64,000 nt of DNA. Source: Siphonodentalium dalli. Lineage: Eukaryota > Mollusca > Scaphopoda > Gadilida > Siphonodentaliidae. Shown here one piece after another: positions 61,401 through 62,159 of the stretch (position 1 is its first letter; the number at the start of each line of letters is the position of its first letter). Where the stretch lies: NCBI GenBank assembly GCA_032622095.1, contig CP136062.1, forward strand, positions 151,584,875 through 151,648,874, read 5' to 3'. A model generated the notes under the pieces. It made no database searches, was not told where the DNA came from, and was given only the letters and a program-made list of their open reading frames with translations. The position numbers and the translations under genes are program-made.

Positions 61401-62159
61401 CTTGGTTTGCACATACAAAACATTTAATTTTACAGATTTGTTTACTCAAATTGACCATTTTCAACACAAAAACAGACCACGACAGGACGGGAGAATCCAT
61501 TAAGTAAAGAAAGTGTTAGACTGACCTTCTTAGCTTCAGCAGATTCACTGTGCTGCTCAGGATGCCACTTCAGTGCTAACCTCTTGTAGCTCTTTATTAC
61601 GGCATTATTGTTTGAATCTGAAAATAAAATGGATGAACTTTAAGTGTCTGACATTTGCAGAATGAGGTCCTCAGAGGGTGAATTTAACGACGCTATCCCG
61701 CACACCAGGCTAGCATCACCAAATTCACACTCTGAGAACCTCATTCTGGCATTTAGATCAGGAAATTGTATACTTTTATGAGATAACAATTTACCATCAT
61801 GTGCCCAATACAGTAATGCCCTAATTAATCGACTGCTTAACCACAGCAGAATTATGGGTAACTTTTCAGGATTTAGTCGGAAATATGGCTTGTTGCCATT
61901 CATCGGAAAGCTCTCGGCGGTTAAGGAGTCGATTAATTAGAGCATTACTGTACTTCATTAAGAACCAAGGAGAAGTGGAATTCCGAATCTAAGCTTATTC
62001 TCGGAATAATTAACATTCAACTAACGTAAACATGCAAACTTACCATGTTGTTCAAAGCATATCATTTTGTCATGCAGATGAATCGTGCTGTGCACTGACA
62101 TAGCAATATTTGAATAGACTAGAACATCTCGGACAATAGACCGATCGGATTGAGATGGT
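4259..62159 (-). CDS. 22-exon gene: J-like / TPR / UBA-like / RRM / CCCH protein, 5' incomplete (TTC31-like)
   Basis: Gene model built by hand from 22 exons whose splice phases all agree, giving 657 residues ending at a TAG. Order by residue: J-like segment 35-90 with YKRLALKWHPEQH; acidic patch 119-133; basic Lys/Arg-rich segment 167-190; DPTSAF motif about 236; TPR-like repeats about 283-390 (RGNEMAQLGQYSAAIQLF, FFGNRSYCYDR, PKGYFRKGRALAGLK); UBA-like 403-432 (MGFSQKQAEAAI); RRM about 478-550 with RNP2 LWVGNV and RNP1 KYCAFINF; E/K/R helix about 578-606; CCCH finger 623-641. Known: the basic, DPTSAF and TPR parts resemble vertebrate TTC31; TPR and J segments bind Hsp70/Hsp90, UBA binds ubiquitin, RRM and CCCH bind RNA. 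Inferred: a cytosolic or nuclear adaptor joining chaperone or ubiquitin signals to RNA. No signal peptide or membrane segment is seen. The start codon is not identified, and a phase-neutral exon could have been missed. Confidence 0.87.
4492..4972. mobile_element. 481-bp inverted-repeat element between TTAA sites
   Basis: TIR AGGTACTCAATCCGAT at both ends, flanked by TTAA. Inside are arms TACTATTTCTTTGGCTT and GATTCGAGTCGAGG with their partial inverses. Related copies lie at 31.8 and 38.8 kb. It sits in intron 21. Confidence 0.7.
5171..5635. mobile_element. Inverted-repeat element with triplicated GTAGCCAGCTTTT
   Basis: The arms begin ATGGGGTCATTGTCACAAGG and are about 110 bp long. Each holds three copies of a TCACATTCGTAGCCAGC-like unit. 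Both flanks read AAACTAAGG(G)CCG, which may be the target duplication. The open frame at 5078-5434 is a by-product of the repeat. Confidence 0.65.
5640..6493. repeat. Diverged dispersed repeats
   Basis: Two or three diverged copies of an 'ATAACTC.GGTAAAA..GGACAAA' unit up to about 6000, related to the ordered array at 41.2-42.0 kb. After about 6050 nothing is recognisable. Confidence 0.45.
6494..6600. mobile_element. Half copy of the TA-flanked palindromic MITE
   Basis: Only the right arm (GAGAGCTTTCCGATGAATGG to GGGCATTACTG) remains. The left arm is lost. Confidence 0.7.
6601..6960. repeat. Two diverged direct repeats, about 180 bp each
   Basis: Units 'GGGCCATAACTCAGGTGAAAA' (about 6626) and 'GGGCCGTAACTCGGGTGAAAA' (about 6784) are followed by similar TTCA(A/G)TTCAGA(C/T)TTACTAAAG segments. 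Typical dispersed spacer repeats; no gene. Confidence 0.5.
7113..7333 (-). CDS. Exon E21, end of RRM and E/K/R-rich single helix
   Basis: Codes residues 536-608. HECGGQRLLVKFPDNP is RRM beta 4 and its exit. After a Thr/Asn-rich linker comes about 27 residues of alternating Lys/Glu/Arg (KEKEKEREKEREREREE), the pattern of a rigid ER/K single alpha-helix. Acceptor CTTTTCAG. The donor is ACA|GTTAGA, weak, but the only one that leaves phase 2 to match E22 and gives Gln at the junction. Confidence 0.9.
7334..7440 (-). repeat. Tandem copy of the E21 3' splice site
   Basis: The E21 acceptor region (TTACTA.CAG...TGACCTC.G....CTGAAAAGCAATATATATAT) is repeated 66 bp upstream in transcription. The second acceptor, AG at 7400-7401, is CTTTTCAG like the first. 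Sequence from 7399 to 7334 is open and in frame with E21, opening LPRSKSASKIHYIY. Confidence 0.7.
7441..7963. other. No recognisable feature
   Basis: AT-rich intron sequence of intron 20. No repeat or exon signature seen. Confidence 0.45.
7964..8284. mobile_element. GAGGTCCCCAGAGGGTGAATTT family MITE, truncated copy
   Basis: Carries the family arm TCACCAAATTCACCCTCTGG at the left, the shared interior, and a second diverged arm near 8211-8283. The outer terminus is missing on the left. Confidence 0.6.
8600..10105. repeat. 23-bp minisatellite, about 65 copies
   Basis: The unit CTTAGTGTGTGTTTCAGTGTGTG repeats with minor variants (CAGGGTGTG, CATGGTGTG) for 1.5 kb in intron 20. The plus strand is TG-rich with no A runs. 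Open frames such as 8908-9204 arise only because the unit lacks stops in some frames. Confidence 0.93.
10240..10686 (-). repeat. Array of copies of the E20 5' splice site
   Basis: On the minus strand the units read ACAG|GTAAATCATT followed by TTAATTAAT, period 20-26 bp, about 14 copies plus the real donor. The copy at 10360-10397 also carries the end of E20 (GCTATGACTAGTCTACAG). The array starts exactly at the real donor. Confidence 0.85.
10687..10789 (-). CDS. Exon E20, RRM centre (RNP1)
   Basis: Codes residues 502-535: FGTVTSVRCLPEKYCAFINF, then KTKESAGKAMTSLQ. KYCAFINF is RNP1 (beta 3) with its RNA-stacking aromatics. Acceptor TTGCTTTCACAG, donor GTAAAT. The last exon bases and donor are repeated many times just downstream in the intron. 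Confidence 0.94.
10825..10956. mobile_element. GAGGTCCCCAGAGGGTGAATTT family MITE, short copy
   Basis: A single foldback (TGCAGAATGAGG to CCTCATTCTG) with the outer TGACAGACACACTATTTCAA end on the right. It starts 36 bp before the E20 acceptor on the plus-strand map. Confidence 0.7.
11188..12581. mobile_element. TTAA-type hairpin MITE split by a nested hAT
   Basis: Flanked by TTAA on both sides and carrying the TTCAGGAAG/CCAGAAGGG end of the CCCTTTCATGA family. Removing the nested element and one 8-bp duplication leaves about 231 bp, matching the uninterrupted copy at 1597. Confidence 0.75.
11240..12394. mobile_element. hAT-type element, 1155 bp, 8-bp target duplication
   Basis: TIR TAGTGATGAGCCGAT (left) and its inverse with GGCTCATCACTA (right), flanked by GTGCCAGT on both sides (11232-11239, 12395-12402). 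Subterminal AATCGG/CCGATT motifs are frequent. No transposase frame is visible, so it is non-autonomous. Confidence 0.9.
12586..12962. repeat. 31-bp minisatellite, about 12 copies
   Basis: The unit TAGCTAAATTAACACTGAAAG plus TATGCGCGGA is nearly identical across copies, with CpG-containing GCGCGG cores. It begins directly at the TTAA border of the preceding MITE. Confidence 0.92.
13024..13113 (-). CDS. Exon E19, first half of the RRM (RNP2)
   Basis: Codes residues 472-500: PRNPDGLTALWVGNVLPDIK, then EKQLVQLFS. LWVGNV is RNP2 (beta 1) and the rest is helix 1. Acceptor TTTCATTTCAG; donor GTATGA is weak, and reading through it soon meets stops. The exon lies 62 bp right of a 31-bp minisatellite. 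Confidence 0.93.
13417..13635. mobile_element. Double-hairpin MITE core, copy in intron 18
   Basis: Two palindromes (CCAATGCATTCTCTTATATA with inverse) about 120 bp apart, bounded by ACCCTGTGCC and its inverse. Same core as the TTAA elements at 21.2 and 36.9 kb but without their outer ends. Confidence 0.75.
13681..13861. mobile_element. Inverted-repeat element with TATATAATAAA ends
   Basis: The arms contain ACAATAG, TTCTGAGTAG and GGTTTTTCTCCT and their inverses near 13803-13860. The central part is CpG-rich (CTCTCGCGAGATGCGAGG). No ORF of its own. Confidence 0.6.
13962..14700. repeat. Diverged direct repeat split by a hAT insertion
   Basis: About 60 bp around GGCTATAGTCTTCAAAC...CTGCCTGCTGA occurs at 13977 and again at 14643. 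The hAT at 14017-14610 inserted between them. Confidence 0.6.
14017..14610. mobile_element. hAT-type element, 594 bp, 8-bp target duplication
   Basis: Ends CAGTGTTCACACTG and CAGCGCGAACACTG, flanked by GCGAGGAC on both sides. Interior motifs TGGCTAAA and TGGCGAAAA recur near the ends. Same family as 23825-24672. No transposase frame. Confidence 0.9.
14830..15260. repeat. 75-bp tandem repeat, about 6 units
   Basis: The unit includes CACACCATGGCAGTCAATGG, GTGTATAATAGATCATTAGG and GAATAACAGTGTCTCCCACT. The terminal units are shorter and lack the CTGATACAGACTGATTC part. The minus-strand open frame here is a repeat by-product. Confidence 0.9.
15330..16195. repeat. Dispersed repeat with CCCGGTGCATACCCC head and GGACGGAC tail
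   Basis: Head GCTGTTGCCCGGTGCATACC, three diverged 110-140 bp internal units (GACAGACGTCATAATCGCAG), then a GGACGGACGG tail and GGGGGGTATAATAA. A related copy lies at 25737-26440. No ORF. Confidence 0.6.
16539..16653 (-). CDS. Exon E18, linker between UBA-like segment and RRM
   Basis: Codes residues 434-470, with NNNDIHMVDEESALHIQNSP and KPCDIKM. Acceptor TTTGTTTTTGTAG, donor GTGAGT. It was chosen over a nearby open frame because only this exon converts phase 1 from E17 to the phase 2 needed by E19. No domain recognised. Confidence 0.8.
16654..17351. other. Intron 17, no recognisable repeat
   Basis: AT-rich. The open frame at 16927-17211 on the minus strand was tested as an exon and rejected on phase and acceptor quality. 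Confidence 0.5.
17352..17442 (-). CDS. Exon E17, UBA-like segment
   Basis: Codes residues 403-432 (EMGFSQKQAEAAIKQFGAVQ, then TALDSLLAGV) plus one base. The MGF loop, the A..A at helix 2 and the LDSLL helix 3 fit a ubiquitin-associated fold, which binds ubiquitin in other proteins. Acceptor CCTTTCAG, donor GTACGT. Confidence 0.9.
17471..18011. mobile_element. TTAA-type MITE (CCCTTTCATGA family), long copy
   Basis: TTAA flanks; left CCCTGAGGTTCATGACG, right CAAGTCATGGAAGGG. Two ATATAAGAGAATGCAT hairpin remnants occupy the first 200 bp, then about 270 bp of unrelated sequence with no recognisable ends. Confidence 0.6.
18038..20183. mobile_element. CAGGGACCAG-ended repeat split by a nested hAT
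   Basis: The left part has CAGGGACCAGCCAAGAGGG and three GAGGGCGACTTGGGAGAGG repeats; the right part ends TTCTCCCAATATG...CTCCCTGA. The whole arrangement recurs in reverse order and uninterrupted at 59733-60050. Confidence 0.6.
18276..19531. mobile_element. hAT-type element, 1256 bp, 8-bp target duplication
   Basis: TIR TAGTGCTGGGATGGTT and inverse (AACCGTCCCAGCACTA), flanked by CCTTAGGC (18268-18275, 19532-19539). The termini are rich in GGTTAACC-like motifs. Interior frames are short and unconvincing. Confidence 0.88.
20184..20544. other. Intron 16, no recognisable feature
   Basis: AT-rich sequence running up to the donor of E16. No repeat recognised. Confidence 0.4.
20545..20649 (-). CDS. 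Exon E16, TPR 3 helix B and capping helix
   Basis: Codes 35 residues (368-402): FPDAERSFMQVLKLDKNCEE closes TPR 3, and AVQELLRVRTFQIT is the usual solvating helix. Acceptor CAATTCCAG, donor GTAAGC, both ends phase 0. Confidence 0.92.
20768..21053. mobile_element. GAGGTCCCCAGAGGGTGAATTT family MITE, copy
   Basis: Two foldbacks separated by the family interior, with outer arms ATAGTGTGTCTGT...TGCAG and ACAGACACACTATTTGCAAG. Moderately diverged. Confidence 0.7.
21233..21624 (+). mobile_element. Double-hairpin MITE, 392 bp, TTAA flanked (piggyBac-like)
   Basis: TIR CCCTTTACCCAACAGA and inverse (TGTAGGGTAAAGGG), flanked by TTAA. Inside are two near-perfect 67-bp palindromes (CCAATGCATTCTCTTATATA...), then a TTTGGCCGGTTTTGGCCGG right end. 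TTAA duplications and CCC termini are the piggyBac hallmark; no transposase. Confidence 0.88.
21840..22110. repeat. Dispersed repeat with CATA microsatellite tail
   Basis: ACCAAATTTGAGCCGGATCG...CGAGTCCATAACACACA, a (CATA)n run at about 21983-22004, then TTCCAAATATATATAATAGAC and TAGCAGGGTTACC. Same layout as the units in the 50.5-57.7 kb mosaic. Confidence 0.6.
22232..22384. mobile_element. Foldback element with GATCTCACA ends
   Basis: GATCTCACATGAGTTTCTATTTTATACGG pairs with the inverse at 22340-22384, and AAATTCGATTTGAGCCGAGG with CGAGGCTCAAATAGAATTT. No ORF. Confidence 0.6.
22385..23021. other. Intron 15, no recognisable feature
   Basis: AT-rich. The opposed open frames at 22580-22942 look like chance. 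No splice-site-flanked coding segment seen. Confidence 0.4.
23022..23120. mobile_element. Deleted remnant of a CCCTTTCATGA-family MITE
   Basis: Contains ATCCTTTCATGCC, one arm (TATATAAGAGAATGCATTGG) and the end AAGCTCCAGTCATTGATGGG before TTAA. Most of the interior is missing. It ends about 35 bp from E15. Confidence 0.6.
23155..23245 (-). CDS. Exon E15, TPR 2 helix B and TPR 3 helix A
   Basis: Codes residues 338-367: ALKDAEKAISLSPDWPKGYF then RKGRALAGLK. This is a textbook TPR junction (A..DA..A..L.P.W.KG..R.G.AL..L). Acceptor TAATTGCAG, donor GTCAGT, ending in phase 0. Confidence 0.94.
23700..24755. repeat. Short tandem repeat (TGTTTGGTATTGTTGGCC) split by a hAT
   Basis: About five units of roughly 55 bp with GTGTGTTTGGTATTGTTGG and CATGTGATTGT lie on both sides of the element at 23825-24672. 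Confidence 0.7.
23825..24672. mobile_element. hAT-type element, 848 bp, 8-bp target duplication
   Basis: Ends CAGTGTTCGCGCTG and CAGCGCGAACACTG, flanked by TTGCTGGC on both sides. Subterminal TTTGGCTAA motifs are repeated at both ends. Same family as 14017-14610; non-autonomous. Confidence 0.92.
25069..25190. mobile_element. GAGGTCCCCAGAGGGTGAATTT family MITE, single-foldback copy
   Basis: TGTCTGTCATTTGCAGAATG followed by a diverged palindrome ending ACCTAATTCTG. The right terminus is lost. Confidence 0.6.
25469..25519 (-). CDS. Exon E14, TPR 2 helix A
   Basis: Codes FFGNRSYCYDRTQMYE (321-336). 'F.NRSYCY.....Y' is the classic second-TPR helix A of Hsp70/Hsp90-binding TPR proteins and of TTC31. 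Acceptor TATTTTTAG, donor GTGAGT. The split Arg and Lys codons at its ends join correctly. Confidence 0.92.
25737..26440. repeat. Dispersed repeat related to 15330-16195
   Basis: Two heads (GGTGCATA.CCCCTTGTGGC at about 25759 and 25928), three CAAATTTCATTGAGAT units, and a GGACGGATGCACGCAGG tail ending in a T/A-rich TATCCCCTTTTTTT run. Confidence 0.6.
26703..26793 (-). CDS. Exon E13, TPR 1
   Basis: Codes residues 291-319 (GNEMAQLGQYSAAIQLFSEA plus IHLDTGDF). It carries the TPR signature positions G, Y, A and A at the expected spacing. Acceptor TTGCAG, donor GTGAGT. In other proteins TPRs of this class bind C-terminal peptides of chaperones. Confidence 0.93.
26905..27050. mobile_element. Foldback with CCAATGGCCACAG arms
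   Basis: TGTAGTTTGA...GGGTATAGCGCTGTGGCCATTGG pairs with CCAATGGCCACAGCAACATACCC...TCAAACTACA. Related CAC-rich fragments occur near 39.9 and 42.0 kb. Confidence 0.6.
27282..27545. mobile_element. GAGGTCCCCAGAGGGTGAATTT family MITE, right-truncated
   Basis: Left end CAAGCCTTGAAATAGTGTCT intact, the first foldback and the interior present, right foldback missing. Confidence 0.7.
27640..29300. repeat. Decayed tandem repeat, unit roughly 150-200 bp
   Basis: Starts with GTCCGTCGAGCCGTCCGTCC, then at least six diverged units with TATCCGAT..AATTA, ATGATAACACACTCCTCACC and GTATAGTTTTTGGTATCGAT. Identity falls away from the left end. No ORF survives. Confidence 0.6.
29301..30208. other. Intron 12, no recognisable element
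   Basis: AT-rich. It contains only a short direct repeat, GGTGCTTCTCTCCGACTAT then GGAGCTTCTCTCCGACTAT, at about 29600-29638. Confidence 0.4.
30209..30257 (-). CDS. Exon E12, lead-in to TPR 1
   Basis: Codes residues 274-289 (QSDDLDPVILRSRQLA) plus one base. Acceptor CTTCCAG, donor GTGAGT. The SRQLA end is the start of TPR helix A, completed by E13. Confidence 0.84.
30448..30553. mobile_element. 106-bp TTAA-flanked mini-element
   Basis: CCCTTAGCTATTT to GCACTGAAAGGG between TTAA sites. The interior ATATGGGTTGATACAAAAAT is shared with the element near 37.9 kb. Probably an internal deletion derivative. Confidence 0.5.
31574..31693 (-). CDS. Exon E11, DPTSAF motif
   Basis: Codes 40 residues (234-273) opening DFDPTSAFFVTVVNKKKK. 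Acceptor CATCAACAG, donor GTAAGT, both ends phase 0. An acidic-then-SAF (or STF) motif just before the TPRs is also found in TTC31-type proteins. The rest is a polar, Lys-rich linker. Confidence 0.87.
31800..32250. repeat. Diverged relative of the AGGTACTCAATCCGAT element
   Basis: CTTCGGGGGTAAATATATTAG and GATTCGAGATGCCCAGAGTT match the interior of 4492-4972 and 38800-39247. The ends are not defined. Confidence 0.45.
32251..33385. other. Intron 10, no recognisable element
   Basis: Contains a C-run then T-run (about 32430-32465) and otherwise AT-rich single-copy-looking sequence. The plus-strand frame at 32364-32660 has no recognisable domain. Confidence 0.4.
33390..34660. repeat. 67-bp minisatellite, about 19 copies
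   Basis: The unit includes GGGTTAACTTATTATCTGAA, CATTTCCTAAGGGATAACTA and CTCGTCAATGAGTATTTAGT. Some units lose two bases (GGGAACTACTC). Each holds a small hairpin, TACTCAT-CA-ATGAGTA in the older copies. It fills part of intron 10. Confidence 0.95.
34773..34803 (-). CDS. Exon E10, 31-bp micro-exon
   Basis: Codes NTESRSSDEA (224-233). Acceptor TTTTGCAG, donor GTAAGT, with phase matching both neighbours. It starts about 110 bases right of a 1.3-kb 67-bp minisatellite that fills part of the following intron. Confidence 0.74.
34804..36560. other. Intron 9 segment, mostly unassigned
   Basis: AT-rich. At about 35410-35490 there are AATTCGCGCA repeats resembling those at 6340-6380. No exon-like segment. 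The overlapping frames at 35008-35487 lack any domain pattern. Confidence 0.4.
36561..36814. mobile_element. Best copy of the hAT-like GAGGTCCCCAGAGGGTG MITE
   Basis: TIR CAAGCCTTGAAATAG and inverse, flanked by an exact 8-bp duplication CTTCCAAG (36553-36560, 36815-36822). Two nested foldbacks, each from CAGAATGAGG to CCTCATTCTG, fill the 254 bp. The 8-bp duplication assigns the family to hAT. Confidence 0.9.
36908..37299 (-). mobile_element. Double-hairpin MITE, 392 bp, reversed copy
   Basis: TTAA flanks; starts CCCTTTACCCAACAAACCGG and ends TCTGTTGGGTAAAGGG. Same length as 21233-21624 but inserted in the opposite orientation, with high identity over the whole element. Confidence 0.88.
37871..38285. 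mobile_element. Double-hairpin MITE subfamily with long spacer
   Basis: Begins after TTAA with CCCTAGTGTCAGGTCCGATT, then palindromes at about 37922-37989 and 38210-38277, with a 220-bp spacer instead of about 80-120 bp. The right TTAA end is missing. Confidence 0.65.
38363..38786. mobile_element. TTAA-flanked AGGCCCACTTAATTTTTGAA element, full copy
   Basis: AGGCCCACTTAATTTTTGAA at the left, TTCAAAAATTAAGTGGCCT at the right, TTAA on both sides, 424 bp. The arms are diverged inside. Relatives at 48263 and 62359. Confidence 0.78.
38800..39247. repeat. AGGTACTCAATCCGAT-family copy, left end lost
   Basis: The interior TACTATTTCTTTGGCTTCGG and CGAGTCGAGGAACCACCCAT, and the right TIR GATCGGATTGAGTACCT, match 4492-4972. 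It stops 11 bp short of exon E9's donor side. Confidence 0.6.
39258..39325 (-). CDS. Exon E9, lysine-rich linker
   Basis: Codes residues 201-222, with DDKKCGKHKNKSAADNIKKC. Acceptor TTATTTCAG, donor GTAAGT, ending two bases into a Lys codon completed by E10. Low-complexity and probably disordered. Support is the splice sites and phase. Confidence 0.75.
39480..39700. repeat. Two diverged direct repeats, about 110 bp
   Basis: ACAATA(C/T)TC.GAAGTTTCAAAT...TGTAGGAGGAG.TGATTACA...ATGAAGGTA occurs twice. No coding signal. Confidence 0.6.
39715..39759 (+). repeat. G tract, 25 G, C, 19 G
   Basis: A 45-base run of G with one C. On the transcribed (minus-sense) RNA it is poly-C; on DNA it can form a G-quadruplex. 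The length may be a sequencing or assembly artefact. Confidence 0.9.
39900..39985. repeat. C-rich AATAACACACAG short repeats
   Basis: AATAACACACAGACCCCCCC repeated about four times with variable C runs. Similar units occur at 42015-42100. Confidence 0.7.
40145..41045. mobile_element. hAT-type element, 901 bp, 8-bp target duplication
   Basis: TIR TAGTGTTGAAACATTT and inverse (AAATCGTTTCAACACTA), flanked by TATTGGGC (40137-40144, 41046-41053). Subterminal CGACTAGTCG palindromes at both ends. No transposase. Confidence 0.9.
41190..42000. repeat. 160-bp tandem repeat, about 5-6 units
   Basis: The unit contains CATATACCAAATATTGTTGA, GAGTTATCGCGCTAACGGTG and AAAATAGACAAACTAAGACC. Anchors are spaced 139, 160, 161 and 159 bp. 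Ordered relative of the diverged units at 5.6-6.0 kb. Confidence 0.88.
42469..42525 (-). CDS. Exon E8, continuation of the basic segment
   Basis: Codes residues 182-200 (RRKEKKKVEKLEGVKEVTL). The acceptor follows a T-rich tract ending TTAACAG; the donor is GTAAAG. Both ends are phase 0, so this 57-bp exon could be skipped without changing frame. Confidence 0.8.
42526..43594. other. Intron 7 segment, no recognisable element
   Basis: Several overlapping minus-strand frames (42533-43017, 43200-43406) lack domain patterns and splice phase support. No repeat recognised. Confidence 0.4.
44013..45292 (-). mobile_element. hAT element, 1280 bp, with transposase remnant
   Basis: TIR CAGACTTGTTTAC and inverse, flanked by CCCTGGTG on both sides (44005-44012, 45293-45300). 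Subterminal ATAGGGAGATT / ATCGGGAG motifs recur at both ends. It carries the frame at 44234-44635. Confidence 0.92.
44234..44635 (-). pseudogene. hAT transposase-like C-terminal fragment
   Basis: About 130 codons, with KTFYDSARTFYQSIVDKMIQ, KFPFEEHIFDDLTILNP and SKRFGLIQ. The pattern resembles regions of hAT-type or domesticated transposase-like proteins common in invertebrate genomes. A TGA lies three codons upstream of the first codon given. Further upstream, at about 44740-44840, the minus strand reads ETMLGFMQTEMERLLRKFLG before another stop, so the gene is broken and lacks its catalytic N-terminal half. Confidence 0.6.
45301..46440. other. Right arm of the pogo-like element and intron 7 remainder
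   Basis: No ORF. The last 300 bases before E7 are AT-rich with no repeat recognised. Confidence 0.4.
46441..46518 (-). CDS. Exon E7, basic coiled segment
   Basis: Codes residues 156-181, including KERRKTEKRRAKKK. Acceptor TTTTCCAG, donor GTAACC, both ends phase 0. The Lys/Arg/Glu heptad-like stretch matches the basic helix that precedes the TPRs in TTC31-type proteins and could act as a nuclear localisation or RNA-binding patch. Confidence 0.85.
46931..46959 (-). CDS. Exon E6, 29-bp micro-exon
   Basis: Codes ISSHGSKSE (147-155); the split Asp codon before it joins correctly to E5. Acceptor CTTTCAG, donor GTAAGT. At 29 bases it is the smallest exon of the gene. Skipping it would shift the frame, so it should be constitutive or cause decay when skipped. 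Confidence 0.74.
47079..47228. repeat. 150-bp direct repeat, copy 1
   Basis: Runs from TTAAGTAGGCCTTTAACAAC to AGACCATTTATCC and matches 48717-48868 with few differences. It begins with the end of a CACTTAATTTTCGAA-family element although no such element precedes it here. Confidence 0.85.
47612..47962. mobile_element. GAGGTCCCCAGAGGGTGAATTT family MITE, full-length diverged copy
   Basis: Outer ends CAAGCCTCCATATAGTGTGT and ATATCCAGGCTTG, two foldbacks and the family interior (AGTCTCAAATTAACATTG). No exact target duplication seen. Confidence 0.7.
48263..48728. mobile_element. TTAA-flanked AGGTTCATTTAATTTTCGAG element
   Basis: Left AGGTTCATTTAATTTTCGAG, right TTCGAAAATTAAGTAGGCCT, TTAA on both sides, 466 bp. 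A central inverted pair lies around GGGTAATAACTCTCTC / AGAGTTATTCCCCCTCC. Confidence 0.75.
48717..48868. repeat. 150-bp direct repeat, copy 2
   Basis: Overlaps the last bases of the preceding TTAA element and continues through AACAACGGGGTGCTGATAAA to GACCATTTATCC, as at 47079. Confidence 0.85.
48954..49061 (-). CDS. Exon E5, acidic serine-rich segment
   Basis: Codes residues 111-145, with SSDDDDESDSEDDEE. Acceptor ATTTCAG, donor GTAAGC, entering and leaving in phase 1. The S-D/E pattern fits casein kinase 2 sites and acidic disordered linkers of RNA-binding or chaperone-associated proteins. Confidence 0.84.
49279..49657 (+). mobile_element. Double-hairpin MITE, 379 bp copy
   Basis: TTAA flanks, CCCTTTACCCAACAGAAAGG to GTTTGTTGGGTAAAGGG. 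Same orientation as 21233; the spacer between palindromes is about 13 bp shorter. Confidence 0.87.
49816..50152 (+). mobile_element. Double-hairpin MITE, right-truncated copy
   Basis: Starts at TTAA with CCCTTTACCCAACAGAAGGG and stops after GACCGAAGATATTTTA, losing the GGCCGG right end. A 4-base insertion (ACAG) interrupts the second palindrome. Confidence 0.85.
50460..57700. repeat. 7-kb mosaic of interleaved duplicated units
   Basis: At least five unit types recur in changing order: (a) TAGCAGGTTAGCCCGCCACT at about 50545, 51364, 52409, 53609, 54421 and 56250; (b) TCTGAGCTTCT...GACACTTA or TTACACTTATAT units at 52255, 53470, 54265, 55605, 56960, 57550; (c) TTGTTGTTGATATTTACGGC units at 53010, 54920, 55140; (d) ACCCGTCCCTAAAAGAG/TTGTTGTTGGCATTCACGG tandem units at 51465-52080; (e) GATAGCTCCACCCGTTTCCG units at 52530-52700 and 55810-56080. 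Units often end in ACACACATATATATACGGAAG. It fills most of intron 4. No credible ORF. Confidence 0.8.
50690..50940. repeat. Two direct repeats, about 155 bp, AAGGTCAAGGTCAGGTC
   Basis: TTTTACC.GATTTGACCTTGA...GGTCAAGGTCAGGTC..GGT is repeated once, then GGACAAAAGT.C.CCTAGGTA. Left edge of the 50.5-57.7 kb mosaic. Confidence 0.7.
58007..58061 (-). CDS. Exon E4, linker
   Basis: Codes residues 92-109 (EGTLKLFKDVFFSKSSTN) plus one base. Acceptor TCTCTCATCAG, donor GTGAGT. No known domain. The intron that follows on the minus strand is the largest of the gene, 8.9 kb, and holds the repeat mosaic at 50.5-57.7 kb. If the J-like part belonged to a separate transcript, the break would be here. Confidence 0.8.
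58193..58408. mobile_element. TTAA-type MITE (CCCTTTCATGA family), copy
   Basis: GCCTTTCGTGGCGGGAGCTG to GGCTCCAGTCATGGAAGGG before TTAA, with the ATATAAGAGAATGCATTGG arm. The left terminus is slightly eroded. Confidence 0.65.
58437..58822 (-). mobile_element. tRNA-derived SINE
   Basis: On the minus strand the head GTGGTAGCCCAGTGGGTAGA is a tRNA-like A box, followed by a CTTGTAA anticodon-like loop, a central domain (GGTCACTTGTACTGTGC, GAAATAGGTACCTGGTTG) and the tail GCGCTATATAAATGATATGC with an ATTATTAAT run. This is the layout of metazoan tRNA SINEs. The plus-strand frame at 58506-58775 is a by-product. Confidence 0.8.
59233..59447. mobile_element. TA-flanked palindromic MITE, copy 4
   Basis: CAGTAATGCCCTAATTAATC to GGGCATTACTG between TA dinucleotides, 215 bp, nearly perfect foldback. 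Confidence 0.85.
59627..59692 (-). CDS. Exon E3, end of the J-like domain
   Basis: Codes residues 70-91, with KFQIISKAYKKLT, the expected J-domain helix III/IV pattern (F..I..AY..L). Acceptor CTTTCAG, donor GTGAGT, both ends phase 0. It follows E2 without a frame break. Confidence 0.87.
59733..60050. mobile_element. CAGGGACCAG-ended repeat, uninterrupted copy
   Basis: Left ACAGGGACCAGTTCAAATTG, right CTCTAGTCTGGACCCTGT; GGGAGAAGT motifs are inverted at both ends. It shows the empty form of 18038-20183 in reverse orientation. Confidence 0.6.
60051..60523. other. Intron 2, mostly unassigned
   Basis: AT-rich. At 60460-60525 lies an end of the TACAGGGTGGAA family (TTCCACCCTGCACTTCTATT, GGCACACATGAGTC). 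Confidence 0.4.
60524..60975. mobile_element. GAGGTCCCCAGAGGGTGAATTT family MITE, full-length copy
   Basis: Foldbacks at about 60550-60645 and 60858-60951 with the CACCCATTGGGAACCTTGAT interior, and outer TGACAGGCACACTA at the right. Confidence 0.75.
60978..61072. repeat. 34-bp tandem repeat, 3 units
   Basis: CTCATGTCTAGAGGTCAGGG plus TTCA(T/C)GCTCAC, three times. Confidence 0.9.
61073..61525. other. Intron 2, unassigned
   Basis: AT-rich, no repeat or exon-like segment seen. Confidence 0.4.
61526..61617 (-). CDS. Exon E2, core of the J-like domain (HPE instead of HPD)
   Basis: Codes residues 40-69 (YKRLALKWHPEQHSESAEAK). The acceptor is TTTTATTTTCAG and the donor GTCAGT. This is the helix II, loop and helix III pattern of a J domain, but the invariant HPD that stimulates Hsp70 ATPase reads HPE. 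Such degenerate J domains usually cannot activate Hsp70 normally, so the segment may be a structural or binding relic. Confidence 0.86.
61645..61750. mobile_element. GAGGTCCCCAGAGGGTGAATTT family MITE, single foldback
   Basis: AGTGTCTGACATTTGCAGAA, then the family palindrome to GAACCTCATTCTG. It lies 28 bp upstream (transcription sense) of the E2 acceptor. Confidence 0.7.
61811..61950. mobile_element. TA-flanked palindromic MITE, arm-deleted copy
   Basis: Both CAGTAATGC ends and TA flanks are present, but most of the right arm is deleted after GGAAAGCTCTCGGCGG, so it no longer folds fully. Confidence 0.78.
62044..62159 (-). CDS. Exon E1 (first exon visible), lead-in to the J-like segment
   Basis: Codes residues 1-38 plus one base of codon 39, including DVLVYSNIAMSVHSTIHLHD. 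The acceptor follows CCTGTCTCTAG and the donor is GTAAGT. The frame is open, and its last base joins E2 to make Asp. It enters with one base of a split codon, so at least one exon lies further upstream, outside the window or unrecognised in the 1.8 kb to its right. I do not recognise a family for this stretch; the short MICFEQH end may form helix I of the J-like fold. Confidence 0.66.
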
